Origin: Phoronis australis
Taxonomy: Eukaryota > Phoronida > Phoronidae
DNA length: 64,000 nucleotides
NCBI GenBank assembly: GCA_002633005.1
Contig: NMRA01000018.1
Location: 885,888-949,887 of the forward strand
Direction of reading: 5' to 3'
Every line of letters starts with the position of its first letter. Positions within the stretch are counted from its first letter, which is position 1. Below, piece after piece: positions 46,990 to 57,395 of the stretch. Made by a program: the position numbers and the translations under genes. The notes under the pieces are model-generated. The model had not been told where the DNA came from, searched no databases, and saw nothing but the letters and a program-made list of their open reading frames with translations.

Positions 46990-49200
46990 TACGAGATTAG
47001 AAACAGAGGTAATCGTGTTATCTCGTTATTACTGCCACCTCAGTGTTTGTTGGCGATCTTGTAAAAATTGCAAATCGTCATGAAGTCGGCACGTTCACGT
47101 CCGAGAAGCTATGCTGAAAAGGAAATAAACAGATTTCATACAAGTTGTCGTGGAACTTATCGATCCGTAATGCCGTGGGAACGTCAGAGTCCATCAATTT
47201 ATAGCAATGCACTGAAGATAATGAAGTTTGAGAATGACAAGTGGACAATCCGAGACGCCTACAGTGCAGGCCGATTATTTGCTTACACTGACGCTGAGAT
47301 TGATAGACGTGGCAATCGAGCGAGGTATTTTTAATGCAATTTTACCGGGATAACGGCAAACGATTAAATTATCAAAAGCTCCATTGATGTTGATTAGTTC
47401 ACATTACAACAATCTTTGACTTATTTTTTACCCAATGCAAAGAAAAGCAAACCGAAGCTTGCAATTTTGCAGACACAATCTGTCGTGGAATTGAAAATAC
47501 GCGCCATTTCTTCCGCATTTTCGGCAGTGTTTAGCTCAAATCTTGATCTGAAATCAAGCCATAAAGCAAACCAGAAAACAAAACTAAACTCATTTCATAA
47601 CCATCCCTCATACCTTGCGCCGCTTGACCAATATTTAGAAGTGGATATGGGCGCAGCATTACATGTACATGTAGCTAAAACAGGCGCGTGGGGCTAAATA
47701 CACGTGACAGGCAGTACTGCATTAGAACAGAAAACGAATCAGCCTGATAAAAAACGTAGTGTATAATGCATACTGGCGCCTCACGTACCATTACCCGACT
47801 TTCGAAATAGGTCGCGCCGTATTGAAATTCACGCCAAACGGCGATCCGGTCTATTTGGTGGATAGGCGTTCAGCGGCATGGCAAATTTAAAACCCTTACC
47901 CTATTCTTCTAAAGGGTTCTTCCTTCATAAACTGGTGGAAGAGTCCCAGGATGTTGGAAAACAGCCTAGGATATGTCAAGTCAAACAAGTAGTATGTAGC
48001 CAATAGGCAAACAACAGCAGCAAGGAGACCACACTTGTCAACATGTGTGTACACTCTGCCGCACACAGGCAATGACGAGGCCTGTGACATTATCTGCATG
48101 CATAAACAATACTGTCGTTTGTAATAGCATCGTTTACTTTTGTTGTTAGATGTTTGCTGATCTCACCATCAGGGATGTCCTGAAAACAATTAAAGGGATA
48201 TGTAGTGTGTTTTCTTTGATTTTGCTCAAAGTTTTGCATTTAGGTGCAGGTGCTTTAATTCAGGTATAGGCACATGCCTTATCCCAGGAGTATAGGCACA
48301 TACCTTGCCCCTGACAAGAGCTTCAGCAGTTTCTTGAAAATTAAGCGATCAGCATTGTGTAAATGACCACTCGAGATTTAACGTTTTATTAAGTTAAAGT
48401 TCATAAATGAGTAAACAAGCACAAAATTTTTTTCAAAATATATTTTTGTTTATAAGTTCATTCAAATAAAGGCCCACTTCACATTTAGAAGCAATCACCA
48501 AAAGGTGTGCACATAGGGTAGGATTAAATAAAAATGACATCTCTGAACAACACTCAGCCACAATACATTCGTGATACATTGACAATTCACTGGTAAAAAG
48601 TTTCTTTGAAGCTCTTAGCAATCACTTATTTTCTGCACAACAACAAATCGATTTTGATGATGGGTGTTTCCCACGTGGTGAAATTTGACAAATTTCTCCA
48701 GTAAATGAATTGCTGTCTGCGTCCGGAGTGGGTCATCCTGAAAGTCAATGACATCTATGACAACCAATGAAATGTATAGGAAAGGGGAAAGGCAAACTGA
48801 CTTTAAAGTCCTTCTCTCAAACTGCCCGTGTGGTTCCAGTATCCGAAAATACTTACTACATAAAATCTTATTTTCGACACCCTTTTTATATTCTTTTCGC
48901 CTTTCTTGCCAAAAGCGATTTTTAACAGTATTTAACCCTTCTCTGTGAGCGTATAATTACCGGCTGTCATCGGTTATTTCCGTACCAACATTTCCGGCTC
49001 ATCAGTTCAGGAACTTGTCCTGAACGCCGCCATTTTTTCCTTGTAACTGAATGTGCTATGGCTTGCTCGAAAAGTCTTCATTATTTTGTTTTATTAGTAA
49101 TATCTCATGATTCGTTTGCATATGTAGTGTATTTACAGTTTGTAGTTAGTGGTCGTTGATTTTTTTTTGGAATGTTACGTGTACTTAGTATGTTAAAATA
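46990..49200. other. No recognisable gene
   Basis: Frames of 88-93 codons at 47,068-47,334 and 47,416-47,697 (plus) are unassigned. The first follows the right arm of the inverted repeat directly and could be an exon. A near-duplicate phrase about cctta(t/-)cccaggagtataggcacat repeats at 48,260-48,310. Confidence 0.3.
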
Positions 49201-49229
49201 GCATTGGAGTTTAGTTCCTTACCTACGGT

Positions 49230-49920
49230 AGGCCGGTCGAACCTAGGAACCAATATGGGTCGAACCACTTTTTTTCGGTTTTATTTTTTTCTCGTTTTGA
49301 AAAAAGTACTTTGCTATCATCGGAAAGGTTGTACATTCTACTCAGTAAAAATCGAAAAAGTATCAAAATCGGGGCAAGCAGTGTAAAGTTATTGCAAGTT
49401 TTGTGGTGAACTTTAGGTCACTTTGTTTGGATCGCGTCGGCCATATTGGAGGACAGCGGGATAAGTTATGAGTTTAAAAGTTTGTGTAAATTGTTTTCGC
49501 CAACAAATTACGGTGAAATTTAGTTAGACATATCTTTACTTAGAATTCTGCACGATTTAACAGTGTTCACCAAATTTCAGCCTCGCAGTTGTTTCTCATT
49601 AAGTGATAAATGTGCTCACAATTCCCGTTGGACTTCGTCTCATTTTTGGCGTCACCGACAACATGGCGACTTTTGCTGAACTGAAAGGCATGTTCAATCG
49701 GCTACTTTGTAATTTGGAAAGATTTAACGTTGATACCTTTTGACAAACGTTGCTAAAAAAAGAAACTTTGTTCAATTTTTGTGTTTTTTGTGCAAAAATA
49801 TAAGAAATATTCGAATTATTTTACTGTAAATTTCCCATTCAGGTGATCTTACACTAAGCTAAAAAAAATAGTTGAAATAATTTTGAAATGTTTTTTTGTT
49901 TGACTGTCAACTGCTGTTCA
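49230..49920 (+). repeat. Dispersed repeat pair, copy B, with short conserved frame
   Basis: Partner of 41,640-42,290. The ATG at 49,663 opens MATFAELKGMFNRLLCNLERFN before a stop, longer than in copy A. The surrounding cgtcaccgacaacatggcgac keeps the same spacing to the upstream gtcggccat.ttgga.gacagcgg block as in copy A. Confidence 0.72.
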
Positions 49921-50166
49921 AGACTTGATTCGGTGTCACAAAATGATTCATATTTTTCAAAATTTTAAGTCTCAATTGCTTTCAAGTCATGTTTTGTAAC
50001 TTATTGCTTCTTAATTCAAGTTATCAAGTCAACAATATGAATAATCTTAACTTGAGAAATAAGCTATGTTGGATTGTGAAGCTTCAAGCCTCTAATTTTT
50101 GTTCCTTGCACCTTCATATTTTTTTAAATGATGCTTGTCAAATTCTGGTGTAAGGAAACACTATTC

Positions 50167-50590
50167 NNNNNNNNNNNNNNNNNNNNNNNNNNNNNNNNNN
50201 NNNNNNNNNNNNNNNNNNNNNNNNNNNNNNNNNNNNNNNNNNNNNNNNNNNNNNNNNNNNNNNNNNNNNNNNNNNNNNNNNNNNNNNNNNNNNNNNNNNN
50301 NNNNNNNNNNNNNNNNNNNNNNNNNNNNNNNNNNNNNNNNNNNNNNNNNNNNNNNNNNNNNNNNNNNNNNNNNNNNNNNNNNNNNNNNNNNNNNNNNNNN
50401 NNNNNNNNNNNNNNNNNNNNNNNNNNNNNNNNNNNNNNNNNNNNNNNNNNNNNNNNNNNNNNNNNNNNNNNNNNNNNNNNNNNNNNNNNNNNNNNNNNNN
50501 NNNNNNNNNNNNNNNNNNNNNNNNNNNNNNNNNNNNNNNNNNNNNNNNNNNNNNNNNNNNNNNNNNNNNNNNNNNNNNNNNNNNNNNNNN
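50167..50590. other. Assembly gap, 424 Ns
   Basis: A run of N from 50,167 to 50,590. The sequence resumes at a poly-C run, so the break was probably caused by a C/G-rich repeat. Any frame spanning it is artificial. Confidence 0.99.
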
Positions 50591-52235
50591 CCCCCCCCCG
50601 TTCTTTTAGGCTTGGTGCGCTCATACACAGTCTGGGCAAATCTCTATTGAAAGCCAAAGCCAACAACTTTGCACAGTTCGCCAGAAGTACCCAAGTTCTA
50701 AATAAACCTCGTTTGAGCGAGCGCTGTGGCCAGCGACCAGTTAGGCCTAAGGGTAGCCTTGGCGCAAAGCTGTACTACTAGCAAGCTGTATTTTGACGAT
50801 AGTCTTCACTGGTAGCTGGTGACTGAGGCTAACTAAGGTCTGCCGCGGCAGTGTGACACAGGACTAACCAGCCCGTAATTTCATGCAAGTGTCTGAAACT
50901 ACTTGAATATATGCAGCATTTATGATTTGACCATTTTACCTCTACAAAACAGCTTACAATCGCATGCATTTACCGTCTAGTCTCGATCCGCACCGGGTCC
51001 GATAGGCTGTGGTCCCGAGTATGGCAAAATAATTTCTGTCAACATTTTTTCGCCACATGTCTTCAGCAAATTCGATAAAATTGTCCTTAGTTTGATTTTA
51101 TTAAAATTAAGGCGCGCTGTGGATTATTTTATCCCTTTTTGGTGGCTGGTAAAAGTACAGGCACTGCTCCAGTCGCACTGACGGCGTTTTCTCGGCATGG
51201 GTTCCTGAATGAATTGTACTTCCGGGTTCGCGGCAAGTTCAAAATGGCGGTGGTTCTTCGGGTGCGAATCGTGAGTGGCGCGTTCATTTAAACTTTTTTC
51301 GAGTACGGATTGTGTATTAGTTATGGGGTAAGTACTTCTTGGATCCTTATAACATCCTCTAACCATGTAATAAGGGTTAACAACGCGTGAGAGAAGGACT
51401 TTAAAATTGACATGTTAGTGATTTCATTGTTATATACAGTTCAAGTTAATGGCGGAAACAGGTTTCAAGTTCTACTTCATTAACGGGATCCAAAAGTATT
51501 GAAAGATTAAGCAATTATTTAACATTGGCTGAAACGCTTTCTACTATGCCAAAGTCATGGCCAACAAGGCAACATGCAATGTCATGATGTGACAGTGAAA
51601 TTTGAAAAAATATACACTAAATCAAGACAAATAAAACCACCATTTACAATGCTTATCGATAAAATGTAGTCCTAAAAGCATAAACACCAAACCCACTCAG
51701 CAAACGGAGATACAGCGGCAAAAAGACTCGAATTGTTGTGAACGCGCCTTGGCAGACGATGGAGGGCGAGAAAAGGTTTTGGCGGTAAACGCAAGCGCAT
51801 GCGTTTTGACGAACGTTGAATGCTGTTGAACGCAGTGTTCTGCCATGATCAATACCGTCAGAACATACTGTGTTCACAATTCCGGTTATGAGACAACATA
51901 CTGATATGATTACACCGGGACTGCGTGGTATGTCACAAGTTTTACGATTATCCCAGTTCTTTGACACTGCTGTTCTTCGTGTTGATTTTGCAGACTGTAT
52001 TTTCCACTAGGTTTCCTCTTCTTTGTCATGAGGCACATTTCAATACTCGGGGAAAATAAAAGTAAATGTGTGTAAAAATGAGGCTCGGTTGTTCACCATA
52101 AAGAGTCGAGTCCCTCTAGCGGCAATATTTATCAGTGTGCGTTTGTTGCGAGATTTAGCGAGACCACCATTTTACTCTGTTTGCAGCCGGAGCTAAAGAG
52201 ATATATCAGCGTCGTGTTTTTGTAATATATCAGCG
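50591..52235. other. No recognisable gene
   Basis: Unassigned frames at 51,124-51,366 and 51,653-51,967 (minus). A caaaatggcggtgg motif at about 51,240, of the kind bound by YY1 at animal promoters, is the only regulatory-looking word, and it is weak evidence. Confidence 0.3.
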
Positions 52236-52244
52236 TTAATAAGA

Positions 52245-52515
52245 ATGCCTGGAAGATGTTGTGTACATGTATGCAACAACGAGATAGGAGGCATTAGTTT
52301 CCTAAGGATAAAGACCTCGGGAAAAAGTGGTTCGTCGCCGTCGTGCGAGTTGAATCGACTTAGGGAACCGCGACCGAACGATGCTGTGACATGTGTGTTA
52401 TGAACACTTCAGAAGCGAGGACTACCAGCCAGCGGGGAAATTTGTTGAGCAAATAATAACTGTGGGGTACACTGTTGAAATATTTAATAATGATTCTCCA
52501 CCTTTGACTGACTGA
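52245..52515 (+). pseudogene. THAP-domain relic, second copy
   Basis: The ATG at 52,245 opens MPGRCCVHVCNNE..GISF, a good THAP N-terminus with the CxxxC zinc pair. After a small deletion near 52,300 the match shifts frame to PKDKDLGKKWFVAV.RVEST. It then shifts again to HVCYEHFRSEDYQPAGKF, which supplies the CxxH pair (C-Y-E-H). All four zinc ligands survive, unlike the relic at 8.0 kb, but two frame changes break the reading. Introns seem unlikely at such short spacing. THAP domains are DNA-binding and often belong to P-element-type transposons; no transposase core is seen after it. Confidence 0.8.
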
Positions 52516-53049
52516 AAACAGGTAGTGCTTCTGGAAATTTGTACATTCCGTGTTAAGCTCATATTGTCGGTGAGCGTTTTTTTTTTGCGGAACGTTTAGA
52601 CACACTACACAGCCTAGATGCCATTAACTGTTGTCTAAATCTTTTAAAAATGAACACGGTCGGTGGTTTTATAAATAACACACCCATGTGGCGAGAGAGA
52701 AAATAAAGCCTCAAAAATATTGGGAAATAGTTTAGTTAATCAGTTGATTCTAGAGCCTGGTATAGATTATTAAAAAGGGAAAAAGAAGGAATTGATCAAA
52801 CATTGGAAATAACTAACTCACGTTGTTTTGGCTACTACAAGTATAGATCGGTGGTTTGGGAAGGTGTTGCAGTAGGTCGGCGATGGTCCCATCCTATATT
52901 AATATAAGTATCATGACATTATTTCAGTAAACTACCGGCCCTTGTACAATACGATACAAACTAAAAGTAAAATGGCGCGAGAGTTAAACTATTTAGAAAC
53001 GGAACACTGTTCTCGTCTTCTTCGAAATGCATAATAAATAAATTTTCAG

Positions 53050-53240
53050 GATACGTCAAACTTCTGTTTGGTTTTCCATTCGCATCGTGTTGATGATTTG
53101 TCTACACTTATTGTGTCGCATATCTTTCAGAAAGGCATTTGTCTTTTGGATCACTGTGAAAGGGCCATTCCAAGCTAAGTAAAACTTTGAAGACTCACTG
53201 TTAGGCTGAACACAAAACACAAACAAGACATAGGCCTATA
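53050..53240 (-). pseudogene. Possible LTR-retrotransposon integrase C-terminal tail
   Basis: The minus strand reads FCVQPNSESSKFYLAWNGPF, followed by TVIQKTNAFLKDM and then HNKCRQIINTMRME before a stop. The SSKF..AW.GPF.V..K pattern followed by a basic H.N.. block resembles the end of Ty3/gypsy-type integrases. Nothing else of such an element (protease, RT, LTRs) is visible, so this is a weak call. Confidence 0.45.
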
Positions 53241-53999
53241 GCCTCTCACGCCAAGGGTAACCTCAATGTCTCTCTACATGTGAGGGAGTTAATATCTCAG
53301 ACCTACTTGCTTGTTGAAGGATGGTTTCTCATTGTGATCGTATCACGCCTTCTTACCACCCTATTTTATCCCAATCTCCATCAACTACTCTCTCCGAAAA
53401 CCCATGCTTAAATGGAAAAGGGGAAGGGAAAAGAAAACGTCATGGTATTATAATAGAATTGTGAAAGTGCTGACTGCCTGTTTGAGGCTGAATCGGAAAA
53501 TATTAAGTATATATCGCTTTAAGCAATGGAACGATATATCCGTTGACGTGCGTTTAATCTTCGGCTGGAACTAAGAGCTCTTCGTGAACGAACAAGACCT
53601 ACTGCGCGCACACGTCGTATTTCTTACTACCAGATGTCCTCGGTACGCGAAAGCTACTCCTCGTGTACGTTCACTGGCTGATTTCAATTGTATATTGAAG
53701 TGAATGCAGGACCAACACGAAGGCCTCTCTACGGGTTGTTTACGTCACTTCCTATCCTCCCTGATAGTACAAACACGCCAAAGGAGCAGCAATTAACACG
53801 AAAATATATACTTCTATGAAAACCAGGAATCTGCATTCTTACTAAACGTGTCGTAAATCCACAGTCGGTAAACAGACTCAGTACCACTCGTTTCGAGCTA
53901 CGGCTCCTAAGTAGCCTCCGTTTCCACTAAAAACAAGCTGGCTAAAAAATGAAACTTGAATTATGCCTTTCAGTCTCACGAAATCGCTCTCCCAATATT

Positions 54000-54123
54000 C
54001 CTTGATAGAATTCTATTTCCGTTACCAACTCAATTCACAGGTAAACAATGAAGTGTTTTTGTGAATTGTTGGTGGTTTCTATTTTCTTGCTCGTAACATA
54101 AATAGAATCCTGTCACGATAAGG
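54000..54123. mobile_element. Hairpin MITE, about 124 bp
   Basis: The left half ccttgatagaattctatttccgttacc and the right half (inverted) ccttatcgtgacaggattctatttatgttac are related, and an inner ccaactcaattcaca / tgtgaattgttggtgg pair also inverts. The whole element can therefore fold into a long hairpin. A single-arm relative lies at 45,748. Confidence 0.7.
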
Positions 54124-54357
54124 AGTATTATAACACCGATTTTATGAAAGTAATAGGCTGATTCCAATTTTTGTCAAATTTGTTTGCCAATCGTTGTGAA
54201 AGAAATTTTACTGTAACTTTTATTCTGGAGTTTAAAAGTTTGGCACGTGGAATTTGGCAGTTGAAGAAAGGTGCAGGTGGCCTGATGCCTTTTGCGGTAC
54301 ATCAGGCGTGTTTAGGCCACAAGGCCGGGCCCATTACACTAGTCATCTGATTATGAC

Positions 54358-55651
54358 TCATGGGGACACGACATCGCCGGATTCCTCATGGGTGAAATCT
54401 TCCAATCTGCCTGTTTGTTTAAGAAAGACAGAATGACTATTAAACCTATATGAACTAACCATGTTAACCAGGCGGGTTATGTGTCCATCAAGTAGTAGAT
54501 TACGGTGTCTATTGTGGGCAGGGCAAATCTCTACCAGATGTTGAGGAGTCTCGGCCTCCAAGCCACAGTTGGGACACAATGAACATGCCATAGGGTACCA
54601 AGCTAGGTTGCAGTGTCCAGTAATAACCTGGATCAGCTGCCTTTTTACATGTAGCAAGCCTATCTAAACATAACAGTTTCTTTGAACCTTTTGGTTCAAT
54701 AGGACTTGGAAAAAGTTGTTTGGTTTGTCTGCAGGTAAAGAGCTTTCTCCATGCATCCACGGACAGTTTACACACACAGTGTCTTACTTTTGCTCTACAG
54801 CACCTATAGGCAACTGGTATGCAAGGTTCTGGTACAAAACAGGGTGCACTTGCTCCTTCGTTTGCAAGTTTGTCAGTAGCTTCGTTACCGTCAATGCCAA
54901 CATGGGCTTTAACCCAGTTCACATAAACAGTTCTACTAGCTGATAGGTGGTTAAGCTCGTTTACACAGGCCAGGATACAGTGGGAGTTGATCATGGAATT
55001 AGTTAGAGATTTAATACCTGCTTGGCTCTCTGAGAGTTCCCTGATTCCAATGACTGCTTTATGCTCCCTTGCCGGTTGGGCAGCTTGGTGAATGGCGACA
55101 ATTTCAGCCTGAAAGACTGTAACTGTGTTACCCAATGAGATCCAGCTTTCTTTGTCGTCACCTGCAAGGTCTGGAAGGTAAATTCCCGTTCCTGACTGTC
55201 CGTTGTCAAGTTTAGAGCCATCAGTGTAACAAACGGACTGTTGGTCATTGTAATCAGTGATTTCGTGACCATCTCCAATTTCTGTATAGAAATTGTGTCT
55301 CTGATTTAGAGTCGTTAATAAAACATCACTTGACATTGCCAAAAGTGTTCCAGTTTCTGACATTAACCTGTTGCATACATTAACATGGCTCTTATGAGCA
55401 ACAGTGTCAGTGATTCGCACATTACTCCACTGCCCATTGCATCCCATACGGTAAGCTGCAAGCACAGCTTCACCGCTGAGGTAAATATGCAGGGGTGGCA
55501 AACCAATAAGCATTTCTATTGCAGTTGTAGGTGTCCCTGGAAAAGCAGAAGTAACACAAAAGCAAGCTAAACGCTGTATTTGTGTCAGTTTAGTTCTAAC
55601 AGTGCTCTGTTCAAGAGATGTCATCCATAGTGATGCCGCGTAAGCTAACAA
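54358..55651 (-). pseudogene. LINE RNase H and C-terminal zinc knuckle
   Basis: A 380-codon frame (55,651-54,509) begins in the RT connection region (LAYAASLWMTSL, KLTQIQRLAC) and then shows RNase H blocks: YTDGSKLDNGQ.GTGIY (first Asp), VFQAEIVAI (Glu), a degraded LSESQAGI where DSQ is expected, and VNWVKAHVGIDGNEATDKLA (His and last Asp). After LLCLDRLATCKK a frameshift near 54,650 moves the end to the next frame, which holds CPNCGLEAETPQHLVEIC, a CxxC-x8-H-x4-C knuckle. Loss of the second catalytic Asp and the frameshift make it inactive. It is the longest single retroelement frame in the window. Confidence 0.9.
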
Positions 55652-55702
55652 CGGTCATATAACACCAATGTAGACCCAGAGAAAATTCTTGGGAGAGACT
55701 CC

Positions 55703-56200
55703 CTACGTTTTACCCACTACTCGGCAGCACCTTAGCAGAGCCGACTTGGCCTTGGTTATCTTGTCCATCACGTGAGGTGTCCAAGAAAGACGATGGTGGA
55801 GAGTAACACCTAGGTATGTGACTTTTTCTTGGATTGGGGGTTCAGTACCACAGAGCTTTAATGGTTTTACATTCCACTTCCGCTTCCAGGTGAACATCAC
55901 CACTTTTGTTTTACTCCTATTGATCTCCAAGCCAACTGTCTCAGTCCATCGAATAGCAATATTAAGTGTCTTTTGGACATTACTGCGGCATGTCAAGTAT
56001 CAGCACTTGGCACACAGAAGACAATGTCATCACCATAGGCTTGTACAACTAGACCTTTCCCAATGTTCGCCAACAGCGCCTTAACAGGCAGTCCATGACC
56101 ATATTGAAGAGAGCAAGTGAAACGGTGCTACCTCGTTAGATACTACCTGACATCCACAGTCCGGTAACATTCCTTTTACCTCCGCCCATTTGATTGATTT
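55703..56200 (-). pseudogene. LINE reverse transcriptase core and thumb
   Basis: The minus strand gives STVSLALFNMVMDCLL (QGS..SP-type block), QAYGDDIVF (catalytic Y-x-D-D, here YGDD), and then a 97-codon frame with ETVGLEINRSKTKVVMF and VTYLGVTLHHRLSWTPHV, the motifs that follow the active site in LINE RTs. Frames shift between blocks. It continues directly into the RNase H part. Confidence 0.87.
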
Positions 56201-56339
56201 ATCAGGACCGTGGAGGACATACCTATACATTATTGGGAAGGTGTTTCGGGGGCAAACTCTGGGAAGGTGTTTCGGGGGGCAAACTCCGCGAAGGCAGTAA
56301 CCCAGGAACGTGGCTACCCGTACTCCAATAAGTTTTCGC

Positions 56340-57395
56340 GAAATACGTGTATTTCTACTTTTTAGACCTCACGAACACGGTACCCGGTTTGTGGACGATA
56401 CGTTTGTTGTGTTTTCGTCCAAAAGCTCAGTCAACACCTTTTCACAAGAACAATATGCATCCGTCCATCAACTTCACCATTGAATCTGAGCGCGAGTCGT
56501 GTTTACCTTTTCTAGATTTCTTTGTTAAACGATGTTACATCTGTGTATCTTAAATTTGATAGTTCTGTGTCTATCCAGAGCAAGAGAGGTCTAGTCAATT
56601 GCTTGTTATACCGTGCCTGGAGAATCTGCTCCACCAATTTAAATTTTGATAGTGACGTCGCTATGATTTTCCAGTTATTGCGTGCCAATAGTTACCCTCT
56701 GAATTTTTTGAATAGCTGTAAAAGGCACTTTCTTTCAAAAATGAATGAGGCAGATAAGGTGCTGTTATTGGACAAGAGAAAAAGAAAGTTTTCTTTTCTC
56801 TTGGTTACACCGGGCCAAGTAGTTTAAAATTGAAACGTCATATTATCTCGACTTATTCATTGCATAGACCCAGCAGTTGAACTGGTATTTGTTTTCAAAC
56901 TGCTTCGGAAACTTTCCAATATGCTGTGTAAACTGAAGTTGAACAAGAGCAATGTTGTGTATAAGGTTGAATGTGACAACTGTAAGGATTTCTATATAGG
57001 ACTCACACAGAGACGCCTCTGTGACAGGTTGAAAGAACATCACACCTCAGAGAAAAGTAACATATATAAGTATTGTATTGGCTACAATCACCAAGCCAAC
57101 TCTGTTAGTATTATCTGAAGAGAACCTAATAAGGAGTTACTGTACATTAAAGAGTCATTGACCATTCAGAACCAGCATGCCATTGATTCTCTGAATAACA
57201 TGCAAAGCTCAGTGACCCTGCAACTATGGTGATGACCAGCTACTCACTATATTCTATGTATCTCTCACTTCACTCTGTGGATGTTATCTGAGCTGTATGT
57301 TGGCACTTGTTGTCCTAAATTGTTGTAAATATGATCCTGATGATGTCTAATGAAAAGACAAAACGTTGAATTGAACATGAACTTTTTTATTTGTG
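56340..57395 (+). mobile_element. Penelope-like element: RT 3' part plus GIY-YIG endonuclease
   Basis: Plus-strand blocks in order: FVDDTFVVFSS (RT catalytic DD, near 56,388), MHPSINFTIESERESCLPFLDFFVKR (56,455-56,530), YLKFDSSVSIQSKRGLVNCLLYRAWRIC (56,546-56,635), then VVYKVECDNCKDFYIGLTQRRLCDRLKEH (56,955-57,035). The last is a GIY-YIG-type nuclease start with an upstream Cys pair, as in Penelope/Neptune-like elements. The tail gatgatgtctaatgaaaagacaaaacgttgaa (57,331-57,365) is shared with 34.3 kb. The 5' part of the RT is missing and frames are broken. Confidence 0.87.
56846..57118 (+). pseudogene. GIY-YIG endonuclease domain of the Penelope-like element
   Basis: The clearest frame (56,921-57,118) carries VVYKVECDNCKDFYIG followed by LTQRRLCDRLKEHH. 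In this family the first Tyr is followed by CxxC and then YIG; the Arg and His/Glu that follow are active-site positions. The stop at 57,118 falls before the last catalytic residues, and the next stretch (KELLYIKESLTIQNQ) continues in another frame. This domain is what distinguishes Penelope-like elements from LINEs. Confidence 0.85.

Larger units (their letters stand above)
54340..56230 (-). mobile_element. RNase H-bearing non-LTR retrotransposon (I-like), 5' truncated
   Basis: Minus-strand order: RT core (about 56,200-55,996), thumb (55,996-55,703), RNase H (within 55,651-54,509) and a C-terminal zinc knuckle (54,657-54,358). RNase H within the ORF points to the I/R1-type group of LINEs. 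The endonuclease and ORF1 are missing. A Penelope-like element in opposite orientation adjoins its 5' edge. Confidence 0.85.

Noticed and set aside
50124-50781. Open frames of 155-217 codons spanning the N run
   Set aside because: They consist almost entirely of unknown residues; the gap has no stops by construction.
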